A stretch of DNA of 64,000 bases from Flavobacterium sp. 1 (GTDB taxonomy: Bacteria; Bacteroidota; Bacteroidia; Flavobacteriales; Flavobacteriaceae), in contig NZ_PGER01000001.1 of the NCBI RefSeq assembly GCF_002797935.1, positions 1,984,001-2,048,000 of the forward strand, in the 5' to 3' direction. This document shows, in pieces, positions 39,221 to 47,890 of the stretch; positions within the stretch are counted from its first letter, which is position 1, and every line of letters starts with the position of its first letter. Position numbers and translations under genes: made by a program. Under the pieces are notes generated by a model. It had not been told where the DNA came from. It saw only the letters and a program-made list of their open reading frames with translations, and searched no databases.

Positions 39221-39934
39221 ATGAAAATAAATTGTTTAATCATAGATGATGAGCCATTAGCAATTAATGTTATTAAAAATTACCTGGAGCCTGTTGAAAA
39301 TTTTGAGGTAATAAATACTTTTAGCAATCCAATTGAAGGCTTAAATTTTTTAAAAAACAATAAAGTTGATGTAATTTTTCTTGATATCAATATGCCGGTT
39401 CTAGATGGCATAAATTTCATAAAAAGTCTAGAAAACCCTCCAATACTTATTATTACAAGTGCTTACAGTCAGTTTGCTATAGAAACTTATGAATTAGACG
39501 TTCTAGACTATCTGGTAAAGCCAATCGAATTTCCAAGGTTAATGAAAACCCTAAACAAGATTAGCAAAAGACTTAACAATAACAGTAATACCCCGCAGGA
39601 AAATAATCCTGAAAGCCCTTTTATTTTTGTTAAGATCGACAAGAAGAGAATGAAAAAAATATTTTTTAATGAAATTTTAGTCATTGAGAGTTTGAAAGAT
39701 TACCTAAAAATAAATACTTTAACCGGTAAATACATAATACACAGTACATTATCTGACTTTACAGATTTATTACCCGAAAGAAATTTTTTGAGAATACACC
39801 GATCATATACTATTGCTATTGATAAGATTGATGCCGTTGAGGGAAACAGTATCGAAATTGAAGGACTTAGATACGTAATTGGAAGATCTTATATTGATCA
39901 CGTAAAACAAAGAATTTTAAATTCTTCTATTTAA
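39221..39934 (+). CDS. LytTR-family response regulator
   Basis: A 237-residue cytoplasmic regulator. The receiver domain (1-118) has the acidic pair IIDDEP (Asp9-Asp10), phosphoacceptor Asp55 in VIFLDINMPVLDG, the TSAYSQFA region and the Lys in DYLVKPIEF. The LytTR DNA-binding domain occupies about 135-235 (FVKIDKKRMKKIFFNEILVIESLKDYLKINT; RNFLRIHRSYTIAIDKIDAVEG). LytTR proteins bind short direct repeats upstream of their targets. It is paired with the kinase gene upstream. The element shared by the four PUL promoters is the best candidate target. Confidence 0.93.
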   Translation: MKINCLIIDDEPLAINVIKNYLEPVENFEVINTFSNPIEGLNFLKNNKVDVIFLDINMPVLDGINFIKSLENPPILIITSAYSQFAIETYELDVLDYLVKPIEFPRLMKTLNKISKRLNNNSNTPQENNPESPFIFVKIDKKRMKKIFFNEILVIESLKDYLKINTLTGKYIIHSTLSDFTDLLPERNFLRIHRSYTIAIDKIDAVEGNSIEIEGLRYVIGRSYIDHVKQRILNSSI

Positions 39935-40122
39935 TACCTGATCAAAGCCGAAGGAGCAATGTAATGCAAAAGATCTTAACTTTGCTTAGGGCGACTATTT
40001 TGAATTTTCCTTATCCATTATACCCGTTTTAGGTATAATTTAGATAGGTATCAGGTTGTGCGGAGTCGAGCACTTTCAAAGTAAAAGCGCTTTACTCAAA
40101 GTTATTATTTGTACCAAAATAA
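39935..40122. other. Intergenic stretch after the LytTR gene
   Basis: No gene. Contains one inverted repeat, ATTATACC (40017-40024) with GGTATAAT (40032-40039), and a palindrome AGTAAA..TTTACT around 40080-40096. Neither is followed by a clear T run, so a terminator for the regulator gene is possible but not demonstrated. Confidence 0.3.
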
Positions 40123-40224
40123 TACCATTTAGAAATATAAAATAGTTTTTTTGTTTAACCTCACCCCGACCCTCTCCAAAGGAGAGGGAGATAGAATTGG
40201 ATTATTTTATATTTCTAAATGGTA
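40123..40224. repeat. MITE-like element (family B) with perfect 22-bp terminal inverted repeats
   Basis: The 22 bases at 40123-40144 (beginning TACCATTTAG) are the exact reverse complement of 40203-40224. In the middle, CCCTCTCC and GGAGAGGG (40170-40177, 40181-40188) form a perfect GC-rich hairpin with an AAA loop. The element is 102 bases and has no coding capacity. A decayed relative is at 13735-13850. Confidence 0.85.
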
Positions 40225-40240
40225 CAAGTTTTAATTATAT

Positions 40241-40271
40241 AAAAAAAATGCAACCATTACGGTTGCATTTT
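40241..40271 (-). terminator. Terminator of the NagB-like/PIG-L gene
   Basis: AAAATGCAACC (40245-40255) pairs perfectly with GGTTGCATTTT (40261-40271); read on the minus strand the stem ends in a run of eight T. It lies about 70 bases after the stop at 40339. Confidence 0.85.
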
Positions 40272-40338
40272 CAACAAACAGGTAACTAACTAACCAAAAA
40301 AAATATCTTATATAATTTTTGTACTTATTAAAAACAAA

Positions 40339-42252
40339 CTAAAAATGATATCGTTTAAATGCTTCAATAGCAGAATAATCAGCTAGTCCCAAAGCATTAT
40401 ATTTTTCTGCTGTCAATCTATTTCTATCTTCAACTCTTACCCAAAATTCTCTACTGTCATCTCCCTGAAACATTACTCCATCTTTTTGAGATTGGTGATA
40501 GAAAATCGCATGACGTTTTTTAAGAACCTGATCGGGACTCATTGGAACCGCCATTTCAATTTGAAATGATTCCCACTCGTGCCACGCTCCTCTATATAAC
40601 CAGACCCAGCAATCATCCATAAAATCTTTATGCTTTAATCTTTTTAAAGCCTCAAACAAACTATCTAAACAAACCTTATGAGTTCCATGCGGATCAGCTA
40701 AATCTCCTGCTGCATAAATTTGATGCGGTTTTATTCTTTCAATAATATCGCACATAATTTCTATATCAGCTTCACCCAGATTATTTTTTTTAACTGTGCC
40801 CGTTTCATAAAAAGGCAAATCCAGAAAGTTAACATTTGAATCCAGCAAACCTAAATATCTCATAGCAGCCAAAGACTCGCTTCTTCTAATTAATCCTTTT
40901 AATTTTCTAACTTCTAATGAATCAATATCAGTAGCTTTTTTATTCTTTAAAAAGTTGATAATGTCTTCAGATTCGTTGGAATTTTTATTTAATGCCATCG
41001 AAATTTCAGCAAATTTTAAAGCCTCTTCATTAGAAACAGCAATATTTCCAGATGTCTGGTATGCTACATGCACATCATGTCCTTGTTCTACCAATCTGTC
41101 AAAAGTTCCTCCCATCGAGATAACATCATCATCAGGGTGCGGGCTGAAAATGATAATTCTCTTTCTTTCCGGAGTAGCTCGTTCTGGTCTGTAAGTATCA
41201 TCTGCATTTGGTTTTCCTCCAGGCCAGCCAGTAATAGTCTGCTGCATTTTATTAAACATTTTAATATTTAAATCATAAGCAGTTCCTTCTTCTGTCAACA
41301 AACTAGACATACCGTGTTCATTATAATCTTTATCTGTAAGTTTAAGAAAAGGCTTTTTAGTCAATTCACTTAACCAGGCAACTGCCTTAAGCTTTAATTC
41401 CTCTGTCCAGATAATTGATTTTACTAACCAAGGTGTTTTAACTCTCGTTAATTCTGATGAAGCCTCGGTATCTAAAACAAATGTTGCGTTGCTGTGCTGT
41501 TGTAAATATGTTGCAGGCACTTGTGCAGAAATTTCTCCTTCTATAGTTTTTTTTATGATTTCAGCTTTACTGATTCCCCATCCAAGAAGTACAATTCTTT
41601 TGGCAGTTTTTACAGTACCAATTCCCATTGTAATGGCTTTTCGGGGTACGTTATCAATACCTAAAAATGAAGATGCAGCATCGATACGTGTCAAATGATC
41701 AAGCGTAATGCTTCTTGTTCCTGAATTAACGTGAGATCCCGGCTCATTAAACCCAATATGACCTGTTCTTCCAATTCCTAAAAGCTGGAAATCTAAACCA
41801 CCGTATGATTTAATTTTCATTTCATAATCGATACAATATTGCTGTAAATCTTCATTACTGATATTTCCGTCAGGAATATTAATATTTTCCGGAAGAATAT
41901 CAACATGATTAAAAAGATGCTCATGCATGAAATACCAGTAACTCTGGATATTATTTTTATCCATTGGATAATATTCATCCAAATTGAAGGTTACTACATT
42001 TGAAAAACTTAAGCCTTCTTCTTTATGCAGTCTTACAAGTTCTTCGTAAACTTTTACCGGCGAAGATCCCGTTGCTAATCCTAAAACGCATGGTTCATTT
42101 AATTCTTCTTTTCTCTGAATTATGTTTGCTATTTCTTGTGCAACTAATAAGGAAGCTTCCTTAGATGATCCGAAAATCACGTTATGAATCTTCTCAAAAC
42201 GTGTTTCTTCAAATTTTCCAGCTTCTTTAAAATTTATGCCTTCTTTAGTCAT
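40339..42252 (-). CDS. nagB-like: Glucosamine-6-phosphate deaminase-like / PIG-L deacetylase fusion
   Basis: A 637-residue cytoplasmic two-domain protein. Residues 20-275 are a NagB-type domain (LGLATGSSPVKVYEEL, TFNLDEYYPM, GHIGFNEPGSHVNS). Residues 364-600 are a PIG-L/LmbE de-N-acetylase domain with the zinc motif HPDD at 372-375. Together they could deacetylate GlcNAc-6-P (or a related compound) and deaminate the product, feeding glycolysis; no nagA is visible in the window. One oddity: NagB enzymes have GNDGHIAFNEP with a catalytic Asp (141 in E. coli), whereas this protein has GRTGHIGFNEP, with Thr163 at that place. Deaminase activity is therefore uncertain. A shared PUL element is upstream and a terminator downstream, so the gene is monocistronic. 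Confidence 0.88.
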   Translation of the reverse strand: MTKEGINFKEAGKFEETRFEKIHNVIFGSSKEASLLVAQEIANIIQRKEELNEPCVLGLATGSSPVKVYEELVRLHKEEGLSFSNVVTFNLDEYYPMDKNNIQSYWYFMHEHLFNHVDILPENINIPDGNISNEDLQQYCIDYEMKIKSYGGLDFQLLGIGRTGHIGFNEPGSHVNSGTRSITLDHLTRIDAASSFLGIDNVPRKAITMGIGTVKTAKRIVLLGWGISKAEIIKKTIEGEISAQVPATYLQQHSNATFVLDTEASSELTRVKTPWLVKSIIWTEELKLKAVAWLSELTKKPFLKLTDKDYNEHGMSSLLTEEGTAYDLNIKMFNKMQQTITGWPGGKPNADDTYRPERATPERKRIIIFSPHPDDDVISMGGTFDRLVEQGHDVHVAYQTSGNIAVSNEEALKFAEISMALNKNSNESEDIINFLKNKKATDIDSLEVRKLKGLIRRSESLAAMRYLGLLDSNVNFLDLPFYETGTVKKNNLGEADIEIMCDIIERIKPHQIYAAGDLADPHGTHKVCLDSLFEALKRLKHKDFMDDCWVWLYRGAWHEWESFQIEMAVPMSPDQVLKKRHAIFYHQSQKDGVMFQGDDSREFWVRVEDRNRLTAEKYNALGLADYSAIEAFKRYHF

Positions 42253-42316
42253 TTGCCCGTTTTCTTTAAATTATTATAGTATAAAATTAAGAATTAGTCC
42301 ATCTGCAGAATTAAAA

Positions 42317-42330
42317 ATTCGACTAATAAC
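42317..42330 (-). promoter_or_regulatory. Shared PUL promoter element, nagB-like copy
   Basis: Minus strand GTTATTAGTCGAAT, 65 bases upstream of the start codon. It is followed after about 20 bases by the -7-like TAATTCTT. It matches the susC and GH29 copies at most positions (consensus GTYRTTRGTCGAAW). Confidence 0.55.
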
Positions 42331-42402
42331 CTGTTAACTTCGGCAAAAGACACAAGCAGAAACTTTAAAAAAAATCGATACCAAGTTAAGCTTCGTTTAT
42401 AT

Positions 42403-44499
42403 TTACTTTTCGATCACATTTATTTCGCTAATGGAAAATGTCTGACCTTTTCCTTCAGTTGATTTAGCTACAAAGCGCAGGTATCTTGCTTTAGTTTCAG
42501 CAAATGTTTTTACTTGCTCGATGGGATTGTTTTTAATATTTGAAAATTCACCCTGAGATTGTATCGTCCATTTTATATTATCTAAACTTGTATAGAATTC
42601 ATATTTGGATATTAAATTAAGGTTGTTACCCACTTGTTGCGGAACATAAGTAAACCCTGTTATTTTCAGAATAGCTCCCATATCAATTACTACTTCTTGC
42701 GATAGATTATTGCTGTCGCTTCTAAAACTCCAGTCTGTATCTGGATTTCCGTCTATAATTCTATTTACCGAATTCATATCGCCGTTTGATGCGGTAACAA
42801 CTTTCCATTTTTCTTTAGAAATGCCATATTTTGCTGCTGAAACTGCACTGCTAATGTTTTCTTTGTTATTGATCGCTATCGCTTTTATCTGAACTGCTTT
42901 ATTATATTTAAAAACACCTTTATATAATGTACTTTTTACAGACGGCTTAGAACCATCAATAGTATAATAAATACTATTTCCCTCTTCAGATTTCATAGAT
43001 ACATTTCCATTTTTATCACGCTGAATTTCCGGAGCCCGCACAAAAGTTGGTGCATTATAAGCCTGAATATTCGAAATTACAATACTCGCTTTTGCATCAA
43101 TAATATTTATTTTAAGTGCAGAAACCGTAACGCGGTCTATTCTTAAAATTCTTTTATAGCCGATAGTAGTTTCGTTGGCAATAGTTTTCCATTGTCCGTC
43201 AATTTTTGCTTCTACAGTAAAAGCTTTGATGCGTTGTCCTAATTTTATATACTCCTGAAGCAGAATCCGATTGATAGCTGTAGGCTTATCAAAATCAAAA
43301 ACAATTGAAGCTGTTTTTACATTATCATCTGTAGCCCAATAAGTATCTTTATTTCCGTCAACTACATTTTTGGCAGCAAATTCATTACTGCTGCCTCTGT
43401 TATTATCTGCTGCTACTTTGCTTGATGCTAATAAATCGGTTTTAAAATCTTCTTTTATGGTTGCAACCAGTTCTTTTAGTCTGGCTTCGTCATTTTTATG
43501 AACCAATCCTCTTTTGTCTACAGGCAGATTAAGCAATAAATTAGCATTGCGACCTACTGATTCATAATAAATGTCTACCATTTCATCGAGTGAGCGTACT
43601 TTGTCATCTTCAACAGCATGATAAAACCATCCTGGTCTTATTGATACGTCGGCTTCACCAGGAACCCATTTTTCTCCATCTTCATGCCCGGACATGAACT
43701 CGGTATAATGTACTTTTCCTGCCAATTCATCTTTCTGACGTAAAAGACTCCAATTTGTTTTTCCGGCACGGCCTTCTTCATTGCCAATCCATCTGGCTTC
43801 TGAAGGACCAACTCCCCATACCAAAGTTTTTGGTGCTGTTTTATAAATTAGTTTATAGGTTTCATCCCAATTGTAATATTCAAGGGTATTTATTTTTCGG
43901 ATTTCATTTGCTCCGCCATAATAACCATCACCACCATTGGCACCATCAAACCACATTTCGAAAACATCACCATAATTAGTAAGCAATTCTTTCAGCTGAT
44001 TTCTAAAATACGCAATATATTCCGGTTTGCCGTATTCAGCATGATTTCTATCCCATGGAGAAAGATATAGTCCTAATTTTAAATCGTACTCTTTGCAAGC
44101 TGCAGCTAATTCTTTAACCAAATCTCCTTTGCCTTTTTTCCATGGAGAATTTTTTACAGATCGTTCTGTATAAGCTGATGGCCATAAACAAAACCCATCA
44201 TGGTGTTTTGCTACTAATATAATTCCTTTCATGCCAGCTTCCTTAGCAATCCGAGCCCATTGACGAACATCAAGATTAGTAGGATTAAAAAGTTTTGGAG
44301 ACTCCTCTCCATAACCCCACTCCTTATTTGTAAATGTATTTAATGAAAAGTGCACAAAAGCATAAAACTCCATTTCATGCCAATCAACTTGTTTTTGTGT
44401 TGGCAATGGACTAAATGGCTCAGGAGACTTTGCCAATTCCTGAGAAGAAATTGGTGCTACTATTAAAAAAAAACTAAGCAGTAAAAAAATATTTTTCAT
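42403..44499 (-). CDS. GH29 alpha-L-fucosidase with discoidin and chitobiase-type C-terminal domains
   Basis: A 698-residue secreted enzyme (signal peptide to PISSQ). The GH29 domain (about 30-350) has WHEMEFYAFVHFSLNTFTNKEWGYG, VAKHHDGFCLWPSAYT and VFEMWFDGANGG, in which Asp185 is the nucleophile. A first F5/8-type domain follows (about 355-480), then a chitobiase C-terminal-like strand set (SIYYTIDGSKPSVKSTLYKG, about 505-560) and a second F5/8-type domain to the end. The extra modules suggest binding of bulky glycan. This enzyme differs clearly from the compact GH29 at 18837, so two fucose linkages may be served. It is transcribed alone from its own promoter. Confidence 0.92.
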   Translation of the reverse strand: MKNIFLLLSFFLIVAPISSQELAKSPEPFSPLPTQKQVDWHEMEFYAFVHFSLNTFTNKEWGYGEESPKLFNPTNLDVRQWARIAKEAGMKGIILVAKHHDGFCLWPSAYTERSVKNSPWKKGKGDLVKELAAACKEYDLKLGLYLSPWDRNHAEYGKPEYIAYFRNQLKELLTNYGDVFEMWFDGANGGDGYYGGANEIRKINTLEYYNWDETYKLIYKTAPKTLVWGVGPSEARWIGNEEGRAGKTNWSLLRQKDELAGKVHYTEFMSGHEDGEKWVPGEADVSIRPGWFYHAVEDDKVRSLDEMVDIYYESVGRNANLLLNLPVDKRGLVHKNDEARLKELVATIKEDFKTDLLASSKVAADNNRGSSNEFAAKNVVDGNKDTYWATDDNVKTASIVFDFDKPTAINRILLQEYIKLGQRIKAFTVEAKIDGQWKTIANETTIGYKRILRIDRVTVSALKINIIDAKASIVISNIQAYNAPTFVRAPEIQRDKNGNVSMKSEEGNSIYYTIDGSKPSVKSTLYKGVFKYNKAVQIKAIAINNKENISSAVSAAKYGISKEKWKVVTASNGDMNSVNRIIDGNPDTDWSFRSDSNNLSQEVVIDMGAILKITGFTYVPQQVGNNLNLISKYEFYTSLDNIKWTIQSQGEFSNIKNNPIEQVKTFAETKARYLRFVAKSTEGKGQTFSISEINVIEK

Positions 44500-44579
44500 T
44501 AGGTCTAAAATTTAATGTTTTGCCTTTAAGGCTAATTAAAATATAAATTTAAAGTAAATCAATATTCTATTTCATACTA

Positions 44580-44593
44580 TTTCGACCAACAAC
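44580..44593 (-). promoter_or_regulatory. Shared PUL promoter element, GH29 copy
   Basis: Minus strand GTTGTTGGTCGAAA, 81 bases upstream of the GH29 start. Identical to the susC copy at 12 of 14 positions. TACTTTAA, about 23 bases downstream, is a possible -7 element. Confidence 0.55.
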
Positions 44594-44736
44594 GTTTTTT
44601 TCACCACATCGGTTTATTTTTTATTAGGATTAATATATCTAAGTAGATTTTGATAACTGTATTCATAATAGCTTAAGTTTTTGCCATTATAAACACCACC
44701 TGTGTGCTGCCTTTCAAACTAAACCACTATCACTAT

Positions 44737-44904
44737 GAACTGAAAGTCCATAGATTTGGTTGGCAGACTAAAAGTCTGCAAGGTTGCGGTGCATATTTAT
44801 TTGCCACAAATTAGCACTAATTAATTTGTAAAAATTTGTGCAATTTGTGGCTAAATTTTTTAGAAGCTAAAGCAAATGCACTAAAGTACATAGTTTTAAA
44901 CTAT
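44737..44904. repeat. Cluster of small hairpin repeats
   Basis: Four structures lie close together: GCAGACT/AGTCTGC (44763-44779), the imperfect long inverted repeat GCCACAAATTAGCAC (44803-44817) with GTGCAATTTGTGGC (44838-44851), and ATAGTTT/AAACTAT (44890-44904). GAACTGAAAGTCC (44737) and GCACTAAAGTAC (44878) share an ACTnAAAGT core with the first hairpin. No coding potential. Such ACTRAAAGT hairpins and the CCACAAATT palindrome are recurring intergenic repeats in flavobacteria, as far as I recall. Confidence 0.55.
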
Positions 44905-45000
44905 ATCTGAGACCAATAAATTATTGAGATAATATACTTGAATGTATTAATCAAATTGGAATTTAATTTAGAAAAAAAAAAAACTGGCAACTAAAAACAA

Positions 45001-45034
45001 AAAAGCCTCAAAATCAAAAGATTATGAGGCTTTT
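45001..45034 (-). terminator. Terminator of the tRNA operon
   Basis: AAAAGCCTCA (45001-45010) and TGAGGCTTTT (45025-45034) form a perfect 10-bp stem; on the minus strand it ends in a T run. It is directly after the tRNA-Arg 3' end. Confidence 0.85.
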
Positions 45035-45036
45035 CG

Positions 45037-45110
<74 letters not shown>

Positions 45111-45142
45111 ATTTTGTTTTAAAACTTTATGGAAAAGTTTTG

Positions 45143-45217
45143 TCGGGGTGGCAGGATTCGAACCTGCGGCCTCCTGCTCCCAAAGCAGGCGCGATAACCG
45201 AGCTACGCTACACCCCG
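45143..45217 (-). tRNA. tRNA-Pro (anticodon TGG)
   Basis: Acceptor stem CGGGGTG/CACCCCG, anticodon stem CCTGC/GCAGG with loop TTTGGGA (anticodon TGG), T-arm GCAGG TTCGAAT CCTGC, discriminator A. Length 75, CCA not encoded. Middle gene of the cluster. Confidence 0.96.
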
Positions 45218-45232
45218 AAAGCAAAATTTAAG

Positions 45233-45319
45233 CGGAGAGTAAGGGATTCGAACCCTTGGTACAGTTACCCATACGCTTGTTTAGCAAACAAGTCCTTTCG
45301 GCCACTCAGGCAACTCTCC
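45233..45319 (-). tRNA. tRNA-Ser (anticodon GCT)
   Basis: Acceptor stem GGAGAGT/ACTCTCC, anticodon stem CTTGT/ACAAG with loop TTGCTAA (anticodon GCT), a long variable arm (CGTATGGGTAACTGTACC) as expected for class II tRNA, and T-arm AAGGG TTCGAAT CCCTT. Length 87. First gene of the cluster, about 26 bases after the predicted start of transcription. Confidence 0.96.
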
Positions 45320-45351
45320 AAGCTCAAGAAACGTGTTCTGTTTTGCGGTTG

Positions 45352-45382
45352 CAAATTTAAGACATGTTTACGTTTCTCACAA
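45352..45382 (-). promoter_or_regulatory. Promoter of the tRNA Ser-Pro-Arg operon
   Basis: On the minus strand TTG (45380-45382), a 20-base spacer and TAAATTTG (45352-45359) match the Bacteroidota -33/-7 pattern. Transcription would start near 45345, upstream of tRNA-Ser. Confidence 0.65.
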
Positions 45383-45805
45383 CTATTTCAGCACTTTTTT
45401 TTAATATATTTTAGTGTTCCATCAAAATGACTTCACAATCAAAGATATAGCAGACAATAAAAAAATACCAAAACGAAATTACTCATCTACCAAAAACTTA
45501 ACCAGAACTCCCCTTCCATATTTTAGAATATACAGCCCAAAAAGCACTTTATCCAAAACAATAATAAGTCAGAATAGGTCTTTTTACTTAATCACATTTT
45601 TAAATTCTGAAAATGAAAGACTTAACAAATAAGCTAATAATTTATAAAACAAAACTTCAAATACTATTACTCTCAAATATTTTAAAATACGATATTTAAA
45701 AAAGAACACTTTAACAATTTACTCAAAAATACAGGTTAAAACACATATTCATTAGATATATCCTAATTTAATATTACAAAAAATTTTAATCTTCCAAAAA
45801 ATACT
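45383..45805. other. AT-rich intergenic region without recognisable gene
   Basis: Between the tRNA promoter and the thiolase promoter. A plus-strand frame of 72 codons (45414-45632) exists but has no family resemblance, lacks a start context and has the composition of the surrounding noncoding DNA. I see no repeats or strong hairpins. Confidence 0.5.
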
Positions 45806-45813
45806 TAAATTTG
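45806..45813 (+). promoter_or_regulatory. Candidate -7 element of the thiolase gene
   Basis: TAAATTTG fits TAnnTTTG and is 27 bases before the ATG at 45841. No convincing TTG -33 element is present at the usual distance. Confidence 0.45.
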
Positions 45814-45840
45814 CTACACAAAATCAATATCATATAAAAC

Positions 45841-47025
45841 ATGAGTAAAAGAGTTGTTATCGTTTCTGCTGTTAGAACACCTATCGGCAGTTTTATGGGA
45901 GGTTTATCTGCAGTACCTGCGCCGCGATTAGGAGCAATAGCTATAAAAGGAGCTTTAGACAAAATACAATTAGACCCAGATTTAGTTGATGAAGTTTTCA
46001 TGGGTAACGTAATTCAAGCTGGTGTAGGACAGGCTCCAGCCCGTCAGGCAGCAATTTACGCTGGTCTTTCAACTAAAGTAGCCTGCACTACAGTAAACAA
46101 AGTTTGTGCATCGGGAATGAAGGCTATCATGCTGGGCACACAAGCAATTCAATGTGGTGATGCCGAAATTGTAGTTGCCGGCGGAATGGAAAATATGAGT
46201 TTAATTCCTCATTATATGCACTTGAGAAACGGAACTAAATTTGGTCCCAATACTATGGTCGACGGAATGCAAAAAGACGGATTAACTGATGCTTACGACA
46301 ACAATGCCATGGGTGTTTCGGCAGACTTATGCGCAACAGAATACAAGATTTCAAGAGAAGAACAAGATAATTTTGCAATTCAGTCTTACGAGCGATCCGC
46401 TAAAGCCTGGAGCGAAGGAAAATTTGATAACGAAATAGTACCTGTAGCCGTCCCTCAAAGAAAAGGCGAACCAATTATCATTTCAAAAGATGAAGAATTC
46501 ACCAATGTATCATTAGAAAAGATACCCACATTAAACGCAGTATTTACAAAAGACGGAACAGTTACAGCAGCAAACGCATCAACTATTAATGATGGAGCTG
46601 CCGCAGTTATTTTGATGAGTGAAGAAAAAGCAATTTCTTTAGGATTAAAACCTTTAGCATTCATAAAAGGATATGCAGATGCTGCTCAAGAACCAAAATG
46701 GTTCACAACGAGTCCTGCAAAGGCACTTCCCAAAGCATTGGCAAAAGCAGATCTGACTTTAGACGAAATTGATTATTTTGAATTTAACGAAGCATTTTCA
46801 GTGGTTGGATTAGCTAATTCAAAAATACTTGGATTAAACAATGAAAAAGTAAACATTAATGGAGGAGCTGTATCATTAGGACACCCGCTTGGCTGTTCAG
46901 GCACGCGCATTATTGTAACTTTACTAAATGTATTAGAGCAAAACAATGCTAAATATGGCGCAGCTGCTATTTGTAATGGCGGTGGCGGGGCATCGGCTTT
47001 AATTATAGAAAGAAATATTTCATAA
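45841..47025 (+). CDS. Acetyl-CoA C-acyltransferase (thiolase)
   Basis: A 394-residue thiolase II-type enzyme that condenses or splits acetoacetyl-CoA/3-ketoacyl-CoA. The N-terminal domain has the nucleophilic Cys89 in VNKVCASGMKAI. The C-terminal domain has NEAFSVVGL, GGAVSLGHPLGCSGTR (His and second catalytic Cys) and the closing CNGGGGASALII. Length is exactly typical. Cytoplasmic. Only acetyl-CoA acetyltransferase versus longer-chain 3-ketoacyl-CoA thiolase is unresolved; the short length and absence of other beta-oxidation genes nearby favour the former. The next gene starts 103 bases downstream on the same strand, so co-transcription is possible. Confidence 0.94.
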   Translation: MSKRVVIVSAVRTPIGSFMGGLSAVPAPRLGAIAIKGALDKIQLDPDLVDEVFMGNVIQAGVGQAPARQAAIYAGLSTKVACTTVNKVCASGMKAIMLGTQAIQCGDAEIVVAGGMENMSLIPHYMHLRNGTKFGPNTMVDGMQKDGLTDAYDNNAMGVSADLCATEYKISREEQDNFAIQSYERSAKAWSEGKFDNEIVPVAVPQRKGEPIIISKDEEFTNVSLEKIPTLNAVFTKDGTVTAANASTINDGAAAVILMSEEKAISLGLKPLAFIKGYADAAQEPKWFTTSPAKALPKALAKADLTLDEIDYFEFNEAFSVVGLANSKILGLNNEKVNINGGAVSLGHPLGCSGTRIIVTLLNVLEQNNAKYGAAAICNGGGGASALIIERNIS

Positions 47026-47128
47026 ATACCCATTCAAATAAAACAAAATAATTAAATAATACGAATTGAAAATCACTATTTTTACGGTCATTTTTGATTC
47101 GTATTTATTTTTAATCTAATTTATATAA

Positions 47129-47890
47129 ATGTTTGGAATTTGTAATTTAGCCATGATTCCACTTCGTGCAGAAGCCAGTGATAAAAGTGAAATTGTTTCC
47201 CAAATTTTATTTGGAGAGCATTTTGAAGTTTTGGAACAGCACAACCAATGGACTCGCATTAAAACACAATATGACCAATACGAAGGCTGGATTGACACTA
47301 AACAATTTCAAATAATTACCGAATCAAACTATAAACAGCTTTCCTCAGATGCTATAATTTTGAATGCCGATTTAATAGAATACATTCTGGCTCCATCTAA
47401 TTTATTAATTCCAATACCGCTTGGAGCGTCTTTGTCATTTTTAAATTATCCAGAAATAAATACTAATCATTTTGATTTTGAAGGAACTAAAATAAGCGGC
47501 ATAAAACTCAAAAAAAATCTACTCTCATCGGCTTTCATGTATTTGAATGCACCTTACTTATGGGGAGGAAAAACACCTTTTGGAATAGATTGTTCCGGGT
47601 TTACCCAAATGGTATACAAACTTAACGGATACAAACTGCTAAGAGATGCTTCGCAGCAGGCAACCCAAGGCGAAGCGTTAAGTTTCATTGAAGAAAGCGA
47701 ACCAGGTGATTTAGCCTTTTTTGACAATGACGAAGGCAATATCACACATGTCGGAATCATTATGGAAAATAACTATATTATTCATGCCAGCGGAAAAGTA
47801 CGAATTGACCGTCTTGATCACTTAGGAATCTATAATGCAGAAAGCAACAAACACACTCATAAACTTAGAGTAATTAAAAAAATAATTTAA
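47129..47890 (+). CDS. NlpC/P60-family C40 cysteine peptidase with N-terminal SH3-like region
   Basis: A 253-residue cell-wall hydrolase. Residues 1-60 form an SH3b-like domain (PLRAEASDKSEIVSQILFGEHFEVLEQHNQWTRIKT). The catalytic domain (about 130-253) has the nucleophile Cys155 in FGIDCSGFTQMVY and His207 in NITHVGIIM, followed by IIHASGKVRID. It should cleave peptidoglycan stem peptides, probably between D-Glu and the diamino acid as in YkfC-like enzymes. There is no obvious signal peptide; the protein begins directly with the SH3 domain, so either it is cytoplasmic (muropeptide recycling) or exported by another route. A strong terminator follows. Confidence 0.9.
   Translation: MFGICNLAMIPLRAEASDKSEIVSQILFGEHFEVLEQHNQWTRIKTQYDQYEGWIDTKQFQIITESNYKQLSSDAIILNADLIEYILAPSNLLIPIPLGASLSFLNYPEINTNHFDFEGTKISGIKLKKNLLSSAFMYLNAPYLWGGKTPFGIDCSGFTQMVYKLNGYKLLRDASQQATQGEALSFIEESEPGDLAFFDNDEGNITHVGIIMENNYIIHASGKVRIDRLDHLGIYNAESNKHTHKLRVIKKII

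Noticed and set aside
40017..40039. Inverted repeat ATTATACC/GGTATAAT as terminator of the LytTR gene
   Set aside because: Weak A/T stem without a T tail and 80 bases beyond the stop; kept only as a note.
45414..45632. Plus-strand frame of 72 codons in the tRNA-thiolase gap
   Set aside because: Composition like noncoding AT-rich DNA, no recognisable motif and no promoter or start context.
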